Source: Phanerochaete sordida (taxonomy: Eukaryota; Basidiomycota; Agaricomycetes; Polyporales; Phanerochaetaceae). From it: DNA of 64,000 nucleotides. Numbering within the stretch: the first letter of the stretch is position 1; every line of letters starts with the position of its first letter. The stretch covers positions 62,001 to 126,000 of the forward strand of contig BPQB01000035.1 of assembly GCA_019973155.2 (NCBI GenBank), in the 5' to 3' direction. Of this stretch, positions 8,981 to 18,981 are shown in pieces. The position numbers and the translations under genes were made by a program. A model generated the notes under the pieces. The model did no database searches. It was not told the origin of the DNA and saw only the letters and a list, made by a program, of their open reading frames with translations.

Positions 8981-9911
8981 TGAATTGGCTCGGGGTGGGA
9001 ATGAAAAGACAGGTGCTGCACCTTCAAATATATACCCTGAGCACAGGACGAATGTGGCCTTGACAGATCACAAATGAGCTTCACGCTACTAGAGATGAAG
9101 GCAAAGAACGTACACGTTGCGATGCGATTCAAAGGGCCTTCTGGAGGCGTCCGTGGCCACCTCAGCAACTTGAAAAATCATCACTTTCAAGAGCCGTCGC
9201 ATTCAGGCTTAATCAAAGCTCGTTGCTACCCCACTCGCTACAGGGAGATATGGCCAAAGCAATCATTCAGGTGGCCAGACAAAGTGCGGAAACATGCGCC
9301 GCGCACCTGCACTCTAGCAAGGCTCGGGAAGCTGCTCTGACGCCTGCCGACGTGAAATTGGCTCCCGCATCCGCAATATATGCAAGGCATATTCGCAGGT
9401 AGCACTATGAGATATCGCTACATGGCTGTACGTCGTTATCGTGTAGACAATTTTCAAAGAGTGTAGCTAACTTACGAAGGGAGCATCAGCCTCGTGAGCT
9501 CGCGCGTCCCGCGCGCAGACAGCGGATATCATAGCATAATGTCTGCCGAAGAGGGCAAAGCGACAATAAAGTGTCCGGAAAAGCCGAACGGCAGGCGAAG
9601 GCGAGCGACGAGGATACGAGCTGAAATTTGTGGCCAAATGTGAGCATGTCGTGGTCGCGAAGTGAGCAGGCCGCGGTTCACCCGACGAAATTGATGCGCC
9701 GCAATGCCGGGAGCGACGGCGCGCGAACGCGCCCGAGAAACGTCTCAACGATCGTCATCACCGCAGTCCTCGTTCGCAAATCATGAAAACACGTCCATAA
9801 TTTTGAAGGCACCGGAGGTATACCAGTAAGTCTACGTAAATGCTCCGCGTCGCATGGCTAGTAACTTAGGTTCCTTTTAGCGAACTTTACATCGCGTGGT
9901 ACGCCGCGACT
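8981..9911 (-). promoter_or_regulatory. Displaced promoter of gene 4 and 3' flank of gene 5
   Basis: A minus-strand TATA-like box (plus-strand aatatatacc, 9027-9036) and GTGGCCAC (9153-9160) are arranged as in front of gene 7 (tttatac at 15190, TGTGGCCAC at 15277). The element at 8020-8980 separates them from the gene 4 ATG. From about 9616 the sequence matches 2410-2600, the start of the first block copy. No gene is seen. Confidence 0.5.
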
Positions 9912-11318
9912 TCAGTCCCACAAGTCACCCTGAGACCATTGAAGGCTCTTGAGATTGGGAAAGATGCTGTGGATGATAGCACCGTCTGTATCCGCAGTGT
10001 CTTCGGCGCTGAAGTTGCGACGTGCTTCCGGCACAGCCGCAAGACGATCCACGACTGGACGGACGGATCGGGGCACGAGGACGTCCTTGGCTTCGTTTCC
10101 CATGACGTGCAACGAGCGAACCTCGGATAGGGGTAGCTGCTCTATGAGTCGCCCAAGGCCCTTCAGCACAGGATGAGACGTTCCTTCGTCAGCAACGCCC
10201 GCGACGACCAGCGTGAAGTCGAACGCGTAGTCCCTGGTGGCGGACCCTTCGACCGACAAGCAATGTCCGCTGCCCGTATCGCTGAGCCGGAGGGCACGCA
10301 GCGCTCGTTGTTTGGTACGCCCGCGGGGGTCCTCTTCTATGAACAGCCCGCTGATGCTGTCGACGAGATAGGAGGCATCGCCCGAGTCGTGCGACATCAG
10401 CACCCACTGAAGCATGGCCGTGGCTGTCGTCGGAACTGATATCAAGTTCAACAGGCCCGCCAAGGGGAACGCTGGCCCCGAGAGCGAGAGACACTGCAGC
10501 GCCGGTAGGTGCGCCCTCTCCTCGTGCGAGCTGGGGAACCGGGTGCTTGATGGCTGCAAGCCCTCCATCCAGAGCTCCGCTAGGTGCGGCATGCTCCGCA
10601 GCGCCTGCACCAGATCGTCCACGTCGACGGGATGCTCCTCGCTCAGCGTCTCCATCGCACCTTCCCACCGACGGACCGAGAGGTACTGGAGGTTCGGTGC
10701 GCGTACCATGCCGCCGAGGCCACCAAGCACCTGGACCGACAGCACCGTGAGGCGCGGCAGCTCAAACGGGAAGAAGTGGGTGAGCCTGGAGAAGGTGCCG
10801 ATGGCCCCTTGGATGTAGACGGTGAGTTTCTTCAGTGCCGGCATCTTCCCGCAGCTGGAGAGTGCGCGTATGACCTCGGCGCGGTACATATACGGGATGG
10901 AGACCTGGAGCGTCTTCGTGCGGTGCGCTTCGCCGAGCAGCAGCACCGCGGCCTCGAGAGTGTTGGGGCAAATGGAAGGGATGTGAACGGTGGCGAGGGG
11001 TGCGCCCCATGAGCGGTGCAAGACCTCCTTGATGCATGCGATGCTGCTCGTCGATGTGGCGTTGCACCAGAGCGTTGAGGAGCCCACGCCGAGCTGATAC
11101 CAATGGCGGCAGACGTGTAGGATACGGATCCATCTCATACGCTTGGTCTCGGGCTCGGGAGAGAAGAAACAGTCGTCGGCGATGCGGGAAATGACCATGA
11201 GCAGGATCTCGTTGGGCAGTCGTGAGATTAGGGTGTTTCCATGGTTTGCTCGGCCGAGAGTGTAGATGCTGGGAGCGTCGTCAGTTCTGAAATGAGGGAG
11301 AAGTGCACGAGACATCAT
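9912..11318 (-). CDS. F-box/LRR-like protein, gene 5
   Basis: 468 aa from ATG 11318 (an in-frame ATG is the next codon) to TGA 9912. The F-box region reads LPNEILLMVISRI (about residues 34-46), followed by WIRILHVCRHWYQLG and VGSSTLWCN. The LRR-like body ends with LPLSEVRSLHVMGNEAKD, VPRSVRPVVDRL and SLQWSQGDLWD. It is the intact paralogue of interrupted gene 2 and shows what gene 2 should look like across its stop. TGTGGCCAC lies about 90 bp upstream. Likely a Skp1-binding adaptor; target unknown. Confidence 0.82.
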   Translation of the reverse strand: MMSRALLPHFRTDDAPSIYTLGRANHGNTLISRLPNEILLMVISRIADDCFFSPEPETKRMRWIRILHVCRHWYQLGVGSSTLWCNATSTSSIACIKEVLHRSWGAPLATVHIPSICPNTLEAAVLLLGEAHRTKTLQVSIPYMYRAEVIRALSSCGKMPALKKLTVYIQGAIGTFSRLTHFFPFELPRLTVLSVQVLGGLGGMVRAPNLQYLSVRRWEGAMETLSEEHPVDVDDLVQALRSMPHLAELWMEGLQPSSTRFPSSHEERAHLPALQCLSLSGPAFPLAGLLNLISVPTTATAMLQWVLMSHDSGDASYLVDSISGLFIEEDPRGRTKQRALRALRLSDTGSGHCLSVEGSATRDYAFDFTLVVAGVADEGTSHPVLKGLGRLIEQLPLSEVRSLHVMGNEAKDVLVPRSVRPVVDRLAAVPEARRNFSAEDTADTDGAIIHSIFPNLKSLQWSQGDLWD

Positions 11319-11755
11319 GAGTAGGGTGCAAGTTCAGAGTGGGCGAAGGGGACGTCGAGGTCGGCACCAGCCTTTGTACCTGTAAGATTGGGAGAGGAAT
11401 GGTTGTGGCCACGGATTGCTGCGGTTCGTCCGTGATGCGAGGGGTCCAGGCTCCAGAGTCTGCAGACATTGTCGTCAGCGCTCACTTGTCGCACAAAGTA
11501 CAGCCTGGCCTTTGTCGAGCGGTACTTGAATAAGTTATCGCGGCAAGGAGCCGCCACTAAACAGGGACAGCACAGCCAAGTGTCACGGGTAGGCTAACAA
11601 ACCTTTCCATGTCAGGACAGCCTCCAGAGAGAATAAAAACCCGGAGTGATTCATAGCTTGCATCACCGTGGAAGGTATAGCATTTTCGACATATCTAAAC
11701 ATACATCGTCGTCTGAGACTCGTGTAAAATACATGGGACACTACTGGAGTCAAAT
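11319..11755 (-). promoter_or_regulatory. Promoter of gene 5 and 3' flank of gene 6
   Basis: TGTGGCCAC lies at 11404-11412. Only a weak TATA-like sequence (plus-strand ctttgtacc near 11370) is visible. Nothing else is recognised. Confidence 0.4.
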
Positions 11756-13102
11756 TCACTCCATATAATCGTCTCGAGAAAGCGGAGACCACTGAATCTT
11801 TCGGAGGCTCGGGATCTTCTCCTGCCACAAGGCCGCGTTCGCGCCCACGGCCTGGGCCGCCTGGAAGTTGTCAACGTGGACTCTTCCTTCGAGAGCCAAC
11901 CCAGCCAGGTCGTCGACAATCTCGCGGAACGACACGGGGATAAGGAAATCCTTGGCGGCGGATCCGATGACGTTCAGCGCATGCACGCCTTCGAGCGGGA
12001 TCAAGTCGACGAACTGCGCCAGATCCTCCATGTTCGCTTCCTCATTGTCATTGTGGAACTCCTCGGTGGCGGAGATGACGAGACTGAAGTCTGTCGGGTA
12101 CTCGTGCAAGGCTTCCGTGGGCTCCAGAAAGTCGGCGTACGTCGTGGAGCCCTCGATGACGAAGTCATATCCGGATGCGCCGTTAGAGACCGTCAGCGAG
12201 CGGAGCATGCGCTTTGTTCTGCTATCACGATGGATGAATAGTTGTGACGCTTGGAACACGATATGGTTGGCGTCCTCCTCGTCTTCGAGCACAACGTCGA
12301 GTGCGATGCTCGCCGCATGCGGGACCACGAGCATATCGCAGAGGTTGGCGACGTCGATCGCAGGGCCCTCGAGCGTGAGCAGGCGCAGTGCCGGCACCGC
12401 TACCGATTTCGTCGGCATCGTGCCCTCGAGACGCATGTTCTGCACAGTAAGCTCGCGCAGGCGCGGCATACGACAGATCGCCGAGGCGAAGTCAGACGCT
12501 TCCAGATACCACGCCTCGGCGGGCTCGTCCGACCACGCGTGGCTCACGGTGAGCTGTTCGAGCGCGGGGGCGTCCAGCATGCCGCCGACGTCCACCTCTG
12601 CGCGGATGTCGAGGTCGACGAGGCGGGGCAGCTCGTGTGGGAAGATGTTGTTGAGCTGGATACGGGCGTCGTCTAACTCTGTGGTCGCGTACAGGATGAG
12701 CGCCTTGAGTTGCGGGAATCCGTTCGTTAGGGAGACTTCGTGCGCGAGCTCGGCGTGGTATTCGTACGGTACATGCAGGCTGAGCGTCCTCACACGTCCC
12801 GCTTGAGTGAGCAGGAGCCGCAGAATCTCGAGTGTTTCCGGGCCGACCAGCGGTACGTGGACGTCGAGAGGCTGGGTGCCCGAACGGCGAAGGAGCTCCG
12901 TGGCGCCCTTGATGCCGCGAGTGGGAATTATTTTCGTCCAGAGCTTCGAGTTGTTCGTGCCAATGTTGCACCAGAAGCGGCAGACGAGGAGGACGCGAGT
13001 CCACGCGAGAGAAACGGCGCTGTCGAAGCCGGCGCAGTACTCGAAGACGATGAGTAAAAGCTCTGCCGGCAATATACGGCCTGAGAGGTGATTGTTGCCC
13101 AT
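11756..13102 (-). CDS. F-box/LRR-like protein, gene 6
   Basis: 448 aa from ATG 13102 to TGA 11756, the same length as its paralogue gene 3. The F-box reads LPAELLLIVFEYC (residues about 11-23), followed by LAWTRVLLVCRFWCN. Shared landmarks with gene 3 include AGFDS after the F-box, IIPTRG/ITSHRG, EGSTTYADFLEPTE, VHALNVIGSAAKDFLIP and a final KIQWSPLSRDDYME. It sits in the middle of the second block copy. No introns. Confidence 0.82.
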   Translation of the reverse strand: MGNNHLSGRILPAELLLIVFEYCAGFDSAVSLAWTRVLLVCRFWCNIGTNNSKLWTKIIPTRGIKGATELLRRSGTQPLDVHVPLVGPETLEILRLLLTQAGRVRTLSLHVPYEYHAELAHEVSLTNGFPQLKALILYATTELDDARIQLNNIFPHELPRLVDLDIRAEVDVGGMLDAPALEQLTVSHAWSDEPAEAWYLEASDFASAICRMPRLRELTVQNMRLEGTMPTKSVAVPALRLLTLEGPAIDVANLCDMLVVPHAASIALDVVLEDEEDANHIVFQASQLFIHRDSRTKRMLRSLTVSNGASGYDFVIEGSTTYADFLEPTEALHEYPTDFSLVISATEEFHNDNEEANMEDLAQFVDLIPLEGVHALNVIGSAAKDFLIPVSFREIVDDLAGLALEGRVHVDNFQAAQAVGANAALWQEKIPSLRKIQWSPLSRDDYME

Positions 13103-13749
13103 GACTTGAGTACTCGTCGAAGTGTGGAGAAATCGGAAGGTGAGGCTGGCGTTGGCGCGAAGTTGGGGCTGCTATCGCTGAAGGCTGATGAGCTGTGCAG
13201 GTATCGACAGCCCCCCAGGTCTCCCTTTATATTCACCTGAAATTGAATGAGAACTGTGGCCATGATTTCTGCACCTTGCCGAGATGAAGGTATAGAGACG
13301 GAGGCGCACCAACGCCATTGTCATCGGCTAAGCACAGCGCGGCAGGCCATGATAATTCACTACGGAAGCGAACAGGCGGCGCGAAGAGCAGAGCGTTGCC
13401 AGCGATGCGGGCTCAAATCGATTCGCGTTCTGCGGACAAAGTAAGCGATGACAGAGGGCGGAGGCAGGTGGCGAGTGGCGGTCAAAGCGAGGAGCACCGT
13501 GTCCGGAGCGTGCTCTTGTCGTTCGAGACGTATTTGAAATCGCCGCGCCCGAGCTGATGCGCCTCTGGGCGAGTCTTTCCAGGCTTGGCATCTGCTCTCG
13601 CTCGCTCCCGGCAGCGTCGTGGGACATGCAGCGTTCGGCTGGAAGGGGACCATGGGAGCAAGCACGCGCGTAGCGGTTCAATGCAGGTACAATGGGATAT
13701 AGTTGTCACAAATACAGAAGACTACCATTCTAATGCGGCGGGTAGAAAT
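13103..13749 (-). promoter_or_regulatory. Promoter of gene 6 and 3' flank of gene 7
   Basis: A minus-strand TATA-like box (plus-strand ctttatatt, 13224-13232) lies about 120 bp before the ATG, with TGTGGCCAT at 13255-13263. Positions about 13345-13510 match about 6095-6260 between genes 3 and 4. No gene is recognised. Confidence 0.5.
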
Positions 13750-15129
13750 TCAGTCAACTGCCAGACTGCGCCATCGGACCTGCCAGAGCCGTGGAAAGAT
13801 CTTACGCCACTCGACCTCGTACCACTCGATAGGTGCATCAGGGGGAGCGTGATATAATCCCGTCTCGCCGCGGGGAAAGAAGTAATCCATGACTTCCGGC
13901 AGGAAGGTGCGCCAGGCCAAAGTGCCCTCGACGGTCAGCGTAGTGACTTCGGCCATCGGCAAGATATGAACTAGCCTGTCAAACCGCCACTCGCCTGGGC
14001 CTTTCCATGTAAAGGTCCTCAGATCCAGACAGATCCGACCCTCCTCCTCAAAGTCCGGCGTATCTTCGTGGACGTATTCGCCGCGTTCGACCGTGTCGCC
14101 CTGGAAGGAGATCTGCCAGTTGACGTCCAGCGGCGTGGTGAGGAACAGCGTGCGGAGTGTGCGCTGCTCGGGGTGGCCCTGGGGGTTCAGTCCGCAGAAA
14201 ATGAATGGTAGATTTTCGAGTAAGGCGGTGAGGTCTTGGGGTATTTCGATCTCGAATTGCATGATGAGCTGGGCTGTGGTAGGGACCCTGAGATGCTTAA
14301 GAAATTGGGACATCGTCCGCGCGTAGCCCAGCAGGGCGAGACGACGCAATGCCGAAAGCTTCACTTCGGGAATGTTTTGCGAGGACTCGACAGCCACAAG
14401 AGGTTGCAGGTGAAAGATTTCAAGGGTGTCGAGGTAAGGAGCGTTCTTCAACACGTCAAGCAGGTTGACCAGGCAAATTCCCCATGTGCCATAACCTTCT
14501 CCGTCTTTGAAGGGGTGGCCCTCGATGATGAGTCGCCGGAGATTCGGTAGTAAAGGGAGCTTGCGAATGTTGTTCTCGACGGTCAAGTCGAGGCTTGTTA
14601 GACAAGGGAAGCCGTATGGGAATAAGGGTGTGACGGAGAGCCCGGACACAAGTCCGTCGTCGTTGCGGAAGAGGAGCGCCATCCTCTTGAGATGTGGTAC
14701 GCCGGTGAGCTGGGAAGTGACCTCCTCCAGGCTATCGATAGTTGATAGCGGAACGTCGAGGTCGAGGGTCTTCGCCCGGACTGCTTGTTCTAGCAATATT
14801 TTTGCAGCGTCGTTGGTCTGAGGGTCAAAGGATGGAATGCAGATGTCGAGGGTCATGTCTTGAGACCGGCGGAGTACCTCGCGCGTGCAGTCTTCTCTGC
14901 GGTGGTAGTATACTGTACGCCAGAGCGAGGGACAGTTGAGGCCAATCCCGCGCCACTGTTTACAGACGAAGAGAACGCGTGTCCACCGAAGATAGGTGCT
15001 GGCGTCATCGCAGTCATCCGCGTAACACAAGAAGATTTGTACGAGGAGCTCTTCAGGCAGCTTGAAGATCGACGGGGATCCTTCTGCGGGGCTAGACGGG
15101 GGAGATGACGTGGAGGGCATGTCCAGCAT
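13750..15129 (-). CDS. F-box/LRR-like protein, gene 7
   Basis: 459 aa from ATG 15129 to TGA 13750. The F-box reads LPEELLVQIFLCY (about residues 23-35), followed by LRWTRVLFVCKQWRG and GLNCPSLWRTVYYH. LRR-like segments include PLLPNLRRLIIEG, and LPMAEVTTLTVEG lies near the C-terminus. It matches gene 4 in order and motifs and closes the second copy of the three-gene block. The promoter has TATA (15190) and two GTGGCCA boxes. Expected SCF adaptor role. Confidence 0.82.
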   Translation of the reverse strand: MLDMPSTSSPPSSPAEGSPSIFKLPEELLVQIFLCYADDCDDASTYLRWTRVLFVCKQWRGIGLNCPSLWRTVYYHRREDCTREVLRRSQDMTLDICIPSFDPQTNDAAKILLEQAVRAKTLDLDVPLSTIDSLEEVTSQLTGVPHLKRMALLFRNDDGLVSGLSVTPLFPYGFPCLTSLDLTVENNIRKLPLLPNLRRLIIEGHPFKDGEGYGTWGICLVNLLDVLKNAPYLDTLEIFHLQPLVAVESSQNIPEVKLSALRRLALLGYARTMSQFLKHLRVPTTAQLIMQFEIEIPQDLTALLENLPFIFCGLNPQGHPEQRTLRTLFLTTPLDVNWQISFQGDTVERGEYVHEDTPDFEEEGRICLDLRTFTWKGPGEWRFDRLVHILPMAEVTTLTVEGTLAWRTFLPEVMDYFFPRGETGLYHAPPDAPIEWYEVEWRKIFPRLWQVRWRSLAVD

Positions 15130-15836
15130 GAAAAGGCGAATTGTGGGAGAATGGTGAAGAAGGATGAAAAGGCGGAACTGGGTTCGCCGTTTTATACCCT
15201 CAGGGGAAGATAATGAGCGGCCTCAAAGGCAGGAAAGCGCGCCTCTCCAACCACGGTGGCCATGCCTTGGCGCCACTGTGGCCACCAGAGCAAAAACTGA
15301 CAAAGGCTGCCGCAAAGATCTCTGCCAAAATATGGTTACCATGGCGCTAGGCTACATTTATGTCCATCCGGCAGAGCGTCGAACTAAAGCAAGGCCAGCT
15401 GTGGCTCAGCGGCGCTTATCGGTCTGTCGATGACGCCAAGTTGCACGCACCTCCATCCTGCGATGCTAAAAAAGAGTTTTCGCTGCTCGCCAATGATCCT
15501 TGCCATAAGGGGTACTCAAACGTCCATCTAGAAGTCATCGGCATCCTGCGACAGCTGCAGGTGGAACAGCGCACTCGGCCGGATGACGACCGCAATGTAC
15601 CTTAGGCAATTATTACGACGACACTCTGCAGAGAGACATCTCGGGACTGTTTAAGATAGCGAGTATCGTCACCCGAGGTCGGATGAGGTTCTGAAATCGT
15701 TATCGCTCCATGCAAACACGCTTTTCTAAGCCACGTGGGAGTCATGATGCGCCGCATCAGGCGCATTGGTGCGTCGCTTCTGGATTCGTAGCCATTCCAA
15801 GCCCATGCAAGCAGCTACAGCTACAATCACTACGTA
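15130..15836 (-). promoter_or_regulatory. Promoter of gene 7 and 3' flank of gene 8
   Basis: A minus-strand TATA-like box (plus-strand tttatac, 15190-15196) lies about 60 bp before the ATG. GTGGCCAT is at 15256-15263 and TGTGGCCAC at 15277-15285. The rest (15300-15836) holds nothing recognised. Confidence 0.5.
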
Positions 15837-17321
15837 CTATACACCCCATGCATGCTCCCGACGAGACCTAGGATCCCACGCGACCGTTTCAAGTCCGGGA
15901 AGGTACGCCCTCCAGTCTTCATTGGCTCCGGAATATTTTGAACCCCTACAGCCTGGCGAAACGTCCTTTGTACGTGGAGCATAGTTCGCGTCGAGCGCAA
16001 GGGCGGCCATGCCATCCAGAACATCTCTCCGGAGGGGTCTCGGCACCAGAATGTTCTTGGCACCGAGGCCCACGACGTTCAGCGTGCGCACCTCGGACAG
16101 CGGCAAGTTCTGGAGCAGCGCGCTGAGGCTTCCTACGTCCGCGTCGGTGCCTCTCCACCCATAGCTACGCGTAACGCCCAATCGGAAGTCCCGCGTCGGA
16201 TCCCCATAGAGTCTGGAAGGCTGCAGGAGCTCATCGTTCCCGGACGATCCCTCGATGACGAATTCAAGGTCCAAGGTGCTCGAGAGGAGCAGCGAGCGCA
16301 GCGGGCAGCGCCCAACACGTCCGTCGGAGGACTGTCTTTGGAAGAGGTTGCAGGTGGCCATGTGCACGGCGCGGACATCGTTCGGGTCTTCGATTTCGAA
16401 GTCGAGGGCGATGCGCGCGTCGCTCGGGGCAATCACGGATGCGCTCAGCAAGAAGACCGGGAGCGCCGCGCCTCGCACGCACAGCGAGCGCAGCGCGGGC
16501 AGCGGCACGAACTCGGTGTCCTCTTCCCGCACATCGCCAGCCAGCTCGGGAACGAGGTTCGCGATGTTGAGGTGCGCGAGGTGCGGCATGCTGCGCAGCG
16601 CATGCTTCAGCGCTCGGATGCAGAGCGTCCACGGCTCGCGCCCCAGCTCCGGCTTGTACAGCGTGGCAAGCGTGAGTTGCTCGACGTTGCGTGCACTAGG
16701 CAGGCTGCCCAGGTGGCACTCAGCAATGACGTGGAGAGTTTTGAGGCGCGAGAGCTCGTGCGGGAAGAAGCGGTCGATGTGCAAGGGGCTGGCACCGCGC
16801 GCGCTGGTGGCGAATACCGTGAGGTCCTCGAGCATGCGCCACTTAGCAGCGACCCGTGCGGTCGTGCGTGCAAGGACACGGCGATACCGGTGCGGAAGGT
16901 GAATAGAGAGCGTCCTCGTGCGCGGGGCTTCGGCTAGCAAGAGTACGAGAGTTGCGTTGAGTGTCGAGGCGTCGATGCGCGGGATGTAGATGTTCAGCGG
17001 CAGCCCGCGCGAGCGCCGCAGGATCTCGCGCGTACAAGCGTACCCGCGCGAGGAGCTGACCGTCTGCCAAAGTGAGGGGCAACTCACGCCAACGTAGTAC
17101 CATCGCCGGCAGACGTGTAGGACGCGCGTCCAGGAGAGGTAGCGCCGATTTCTGAGGTCGTCCGGGTGCCGAGCGAGGTCGCCCTCGAAGGTATCACAAT
17201 AACCGAAGATATTGATTAGAGCTTCGTTGGGTAGTCTTGAGATTGGCAATGATGTGTTGGTCAAGAATATACTGGGGTGAATCGGCGGAGCCATCCCAAG
17301 GTTGAGCGAGCGGGTCGACAT
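15837..17321 (-). CDS. F-box/LRR-like protein, gene 8
   Basis: The first ATG in the frame is 17321 (MSTRSLNLGMAPP), giving 494 aa to TAG 15837. The frame is open for 26 more codons upstream without an ATG. The F-box reads LPNEALINIFGYC (about residues 30-42), then an acidic spacer, then LSWTRVLHVCRRWYYVG and CPSLWQTV. The C-terminal part has LPLSEVRTLNVVG and VPRPLRRDV. It is outside the duplicated block and the most arginine-rich member. The TGTGGCCAC box of the other genes is not evident upstream. Confidence 0.8.
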   Translation of the reverse strand: MSTRSLNLGMAPPIHPSIFLTNTSLPISRLPNEALINIFGYCDTFEGDLARHPDDLRNRRYLSWTRVLHVCRRWYYVGVSCPSLWQTVSSSRGYACTREILRRSRGLPLNIYIPRIDASTLNATLVLLLAEAPRTRTLSIHLPHRYRRVLARTTARVAAKWRMLEDLTVFATSARGASPLHIDRFFPHELSRLKTLHVIAECHLGSLPSARNVEQLTLATLYKPELGREPWTLCIRALKHALRSMPHLAHLNIANLVPELAGDVREEDTEFVPLPALRSLCVRGAALPVFLLSASVIAPSDARIALDFEIEDPNDVRAVHMATCNLFQRQSSDGRVGRCPLRSLLLSSTLDLEFVIEGSSGNDELLQPSRLYGDPTRDFRLGVTRSYGWRGTDADVGSLSALLQNLPLSEVRTLNVVGLGAKNILVPRPLRRDVLDGMAALALDANYAPRTKDVSPGCRGSKYSGANEDWRAYLPGLETVAWDPRSRREHAWGV

Positions 17322-17706
17322 CTTCGGAGGCTGCTGAGAAGCAAGGACTTGTTCTGAATAGTTGAACACACCTCGGATGAAAGAACTGACTTGGGCCACC
17401 CGCCAGCCATTGATCAGTATTACGTTATCATCGAAATGAAAGAGATCTGGAGCGCGATCTTAAATCGACACCGCGCACTTCCGGTGGCTTCGAGCTGAGT
17501 TTTGTGATGAGTGGCACCAAGCATTGTATGCGGTCAGACAATCATCGTCTATTTAGCGAACAAAAAGTCATGGATAAGCTTTGTACTCGGTGTGCTCGAC
17601 ACAACGCCACGCGCACAGATTACACGACTGGATATCGAGGATGAGCACGCTTTTGTCGCGTGTGCAGCGCAGGGCGCCCTCGGCCTTGCCACCGAGATGG
17701 GCAGCC
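17322..17706. other. Intergenic between F-box genes 8 and 9
   Basis: About 385 bp holding the upstream region of gene 8 and the 3' flank of gene 9. No conserved box and no gene is seen. Confidence 0.4.
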
Positions 17707-18981
17707 TCAGGTGCGGCGGTTGCAGATGAGCGTCATGCTATGACGCATAGGAACGATGTTTGGGAAGAGCGCATCGCTGGCACGAACGGGAAGGATATAT
17801 CCGTTGGCAACTGGTCCGACGATGCTCAGCGCACAGACGTTCGACAGCGGCGCCGTTTCGAACAGCGTGAGGAAGTCCGCAAGATTTGGGTCGTCGCGCG
17901 GCCGCCTCCAGCCGCCGAAGAGCGTGCACGTGAACTTGAAATCTCCGTGCAGCGTCGAGTCCGCGCCAGTGAGGTACGAGCTACCTCGGATGGTAAACCC
18001 GCGGGCTGTATCTGAGATCGCCAACGATCGTAGCTCGCGGCATTCCGTGCGCCCACTGGGAAGCGTGCGCGAAAACAGCTTCGCGGCCGAGGAGGCGACG
18101 CCGTCGACGAAGCTGCAGTCATCCAGCTCGTACTTGAGCGCGATGCGCGCGCGCGTCGGCACGCTCAGGAAGTCGCACAGCGCCGTGTACTCGCCCGCGT
18201 GGCCGCGCAGGCAGAGCGAGCGAAGCTCGGGAAGGTCCGTCTTCGCGATCGTCATTGCATCGACTTCATCGTCGAAGATGGGCAGGATCCCGGCGAGGCT
18301 GAGGTGCTGCAGACGCGGCATCCTGCGCAGCGCTTCGAGCAGTTCTTCGACATCGACCGTCCCTCCGCTGTCGGGACCTCCCGCGGCTGAGTTGTGGATG
18401 CTCAGCGACTCTAGTGCTGGCACGTCGGGGATGCCGCTGACGTCGCATTCTGCGGTGATATGGAGGTGTATAAGGCTCGGAAGCCGGTAAGGAAAGAAGT
18501 CGGGGAGGTGTAGGTCATCATCAGCGGAGGAGTGAACGGCCCGCATGTCGAGACGTTCTAGGTGTGCCAGAGCCGCTGCGAGATTTCCTGTAGCGCCAGC
18601 AAAGGCGTCGTACTGCGACATGTCCACGGAGATGTAAAGCGCCCTGACACGACCGGCTTCGAGTCTGTCTAGGAGGAGTCGCGTAGCTTCGATGTCTTCG
18701 TACTTCAGGATGGCGATGGCGAGGGGCGTGCCTCTGGAGCGCTTGACGACTTCGAGGACCCAAGATTGTCCGCGGGAGAAGCAAACGGTCCGCCAGAGCG
18801 ACGAACATCCGGCCCCTGCGTAGTACCAGTGGCGGCAGGTGCGGAGGACGGCAATCCAGTCGAGGTAGCCTTCAGAAGACGCTTCAGGATCGAAATCGTC
18901 ACAATAATGGAAGACTCTAGCCAGGAGTCCTGCGGGAAGGCTTGGGATGCCACGGAGTGTCGAGAGCGATTGGGGTGCCAT
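17707..18981 (-). CDS. F-box/LRR-like protein, gene 9
   Basis: 424 aa from ATG 18981 to TGA 17707. The F-box reads LPAGLLARVFHYC (about residues 16-28), followed by LDWIAVLRTCRHWYYAG and CSSLWRTVCFSRG. The LRR-like body has APLSNVCALSIVG and a short C-terminus; the terminal IFPxLxxxxW segment of its relatives is missing, so it may be shortened by about 30 residues. A TTGGCCACA box lies at 19079-19087 upstream. Confidence 0.78.
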   Translation of the reverse strand: MAPQSLSTLRGIPSLPAGLLARVFHYCDDFDPEASSEGYLDWIAVLRTCRHWYYAGAGCSSLWRTVCFSRGQSWVLEVVKRSRGTPLAIAILKYEDIEATRLLLDRLEAGRVRALYISVDMSQYDAFAGATGNLAAALAHLERLDMRAVHSSADDDLHLPDFFPYRLPSLIHLHITAECDVSGIPDVPALESLSIHNSAAGGPDSGGTVDVEELLEALRRMPRLQHLSLAGILPIFDDEVDAMTIAKTDLPELRSLCLRGHAGEYTALCDFLSVPTRARIALKYELDDCSFVDGVASSAAKLFSRTLPSGRTECRELRSLAISDTARGFTIRGSSYLTGADSTLHGDFKFTCTLFGGWRRPRDDPNLADFLTLFETAPLSNVCALSIVGPVANGYILPVRASDALFPNIVPMRHSMTLICNRRT

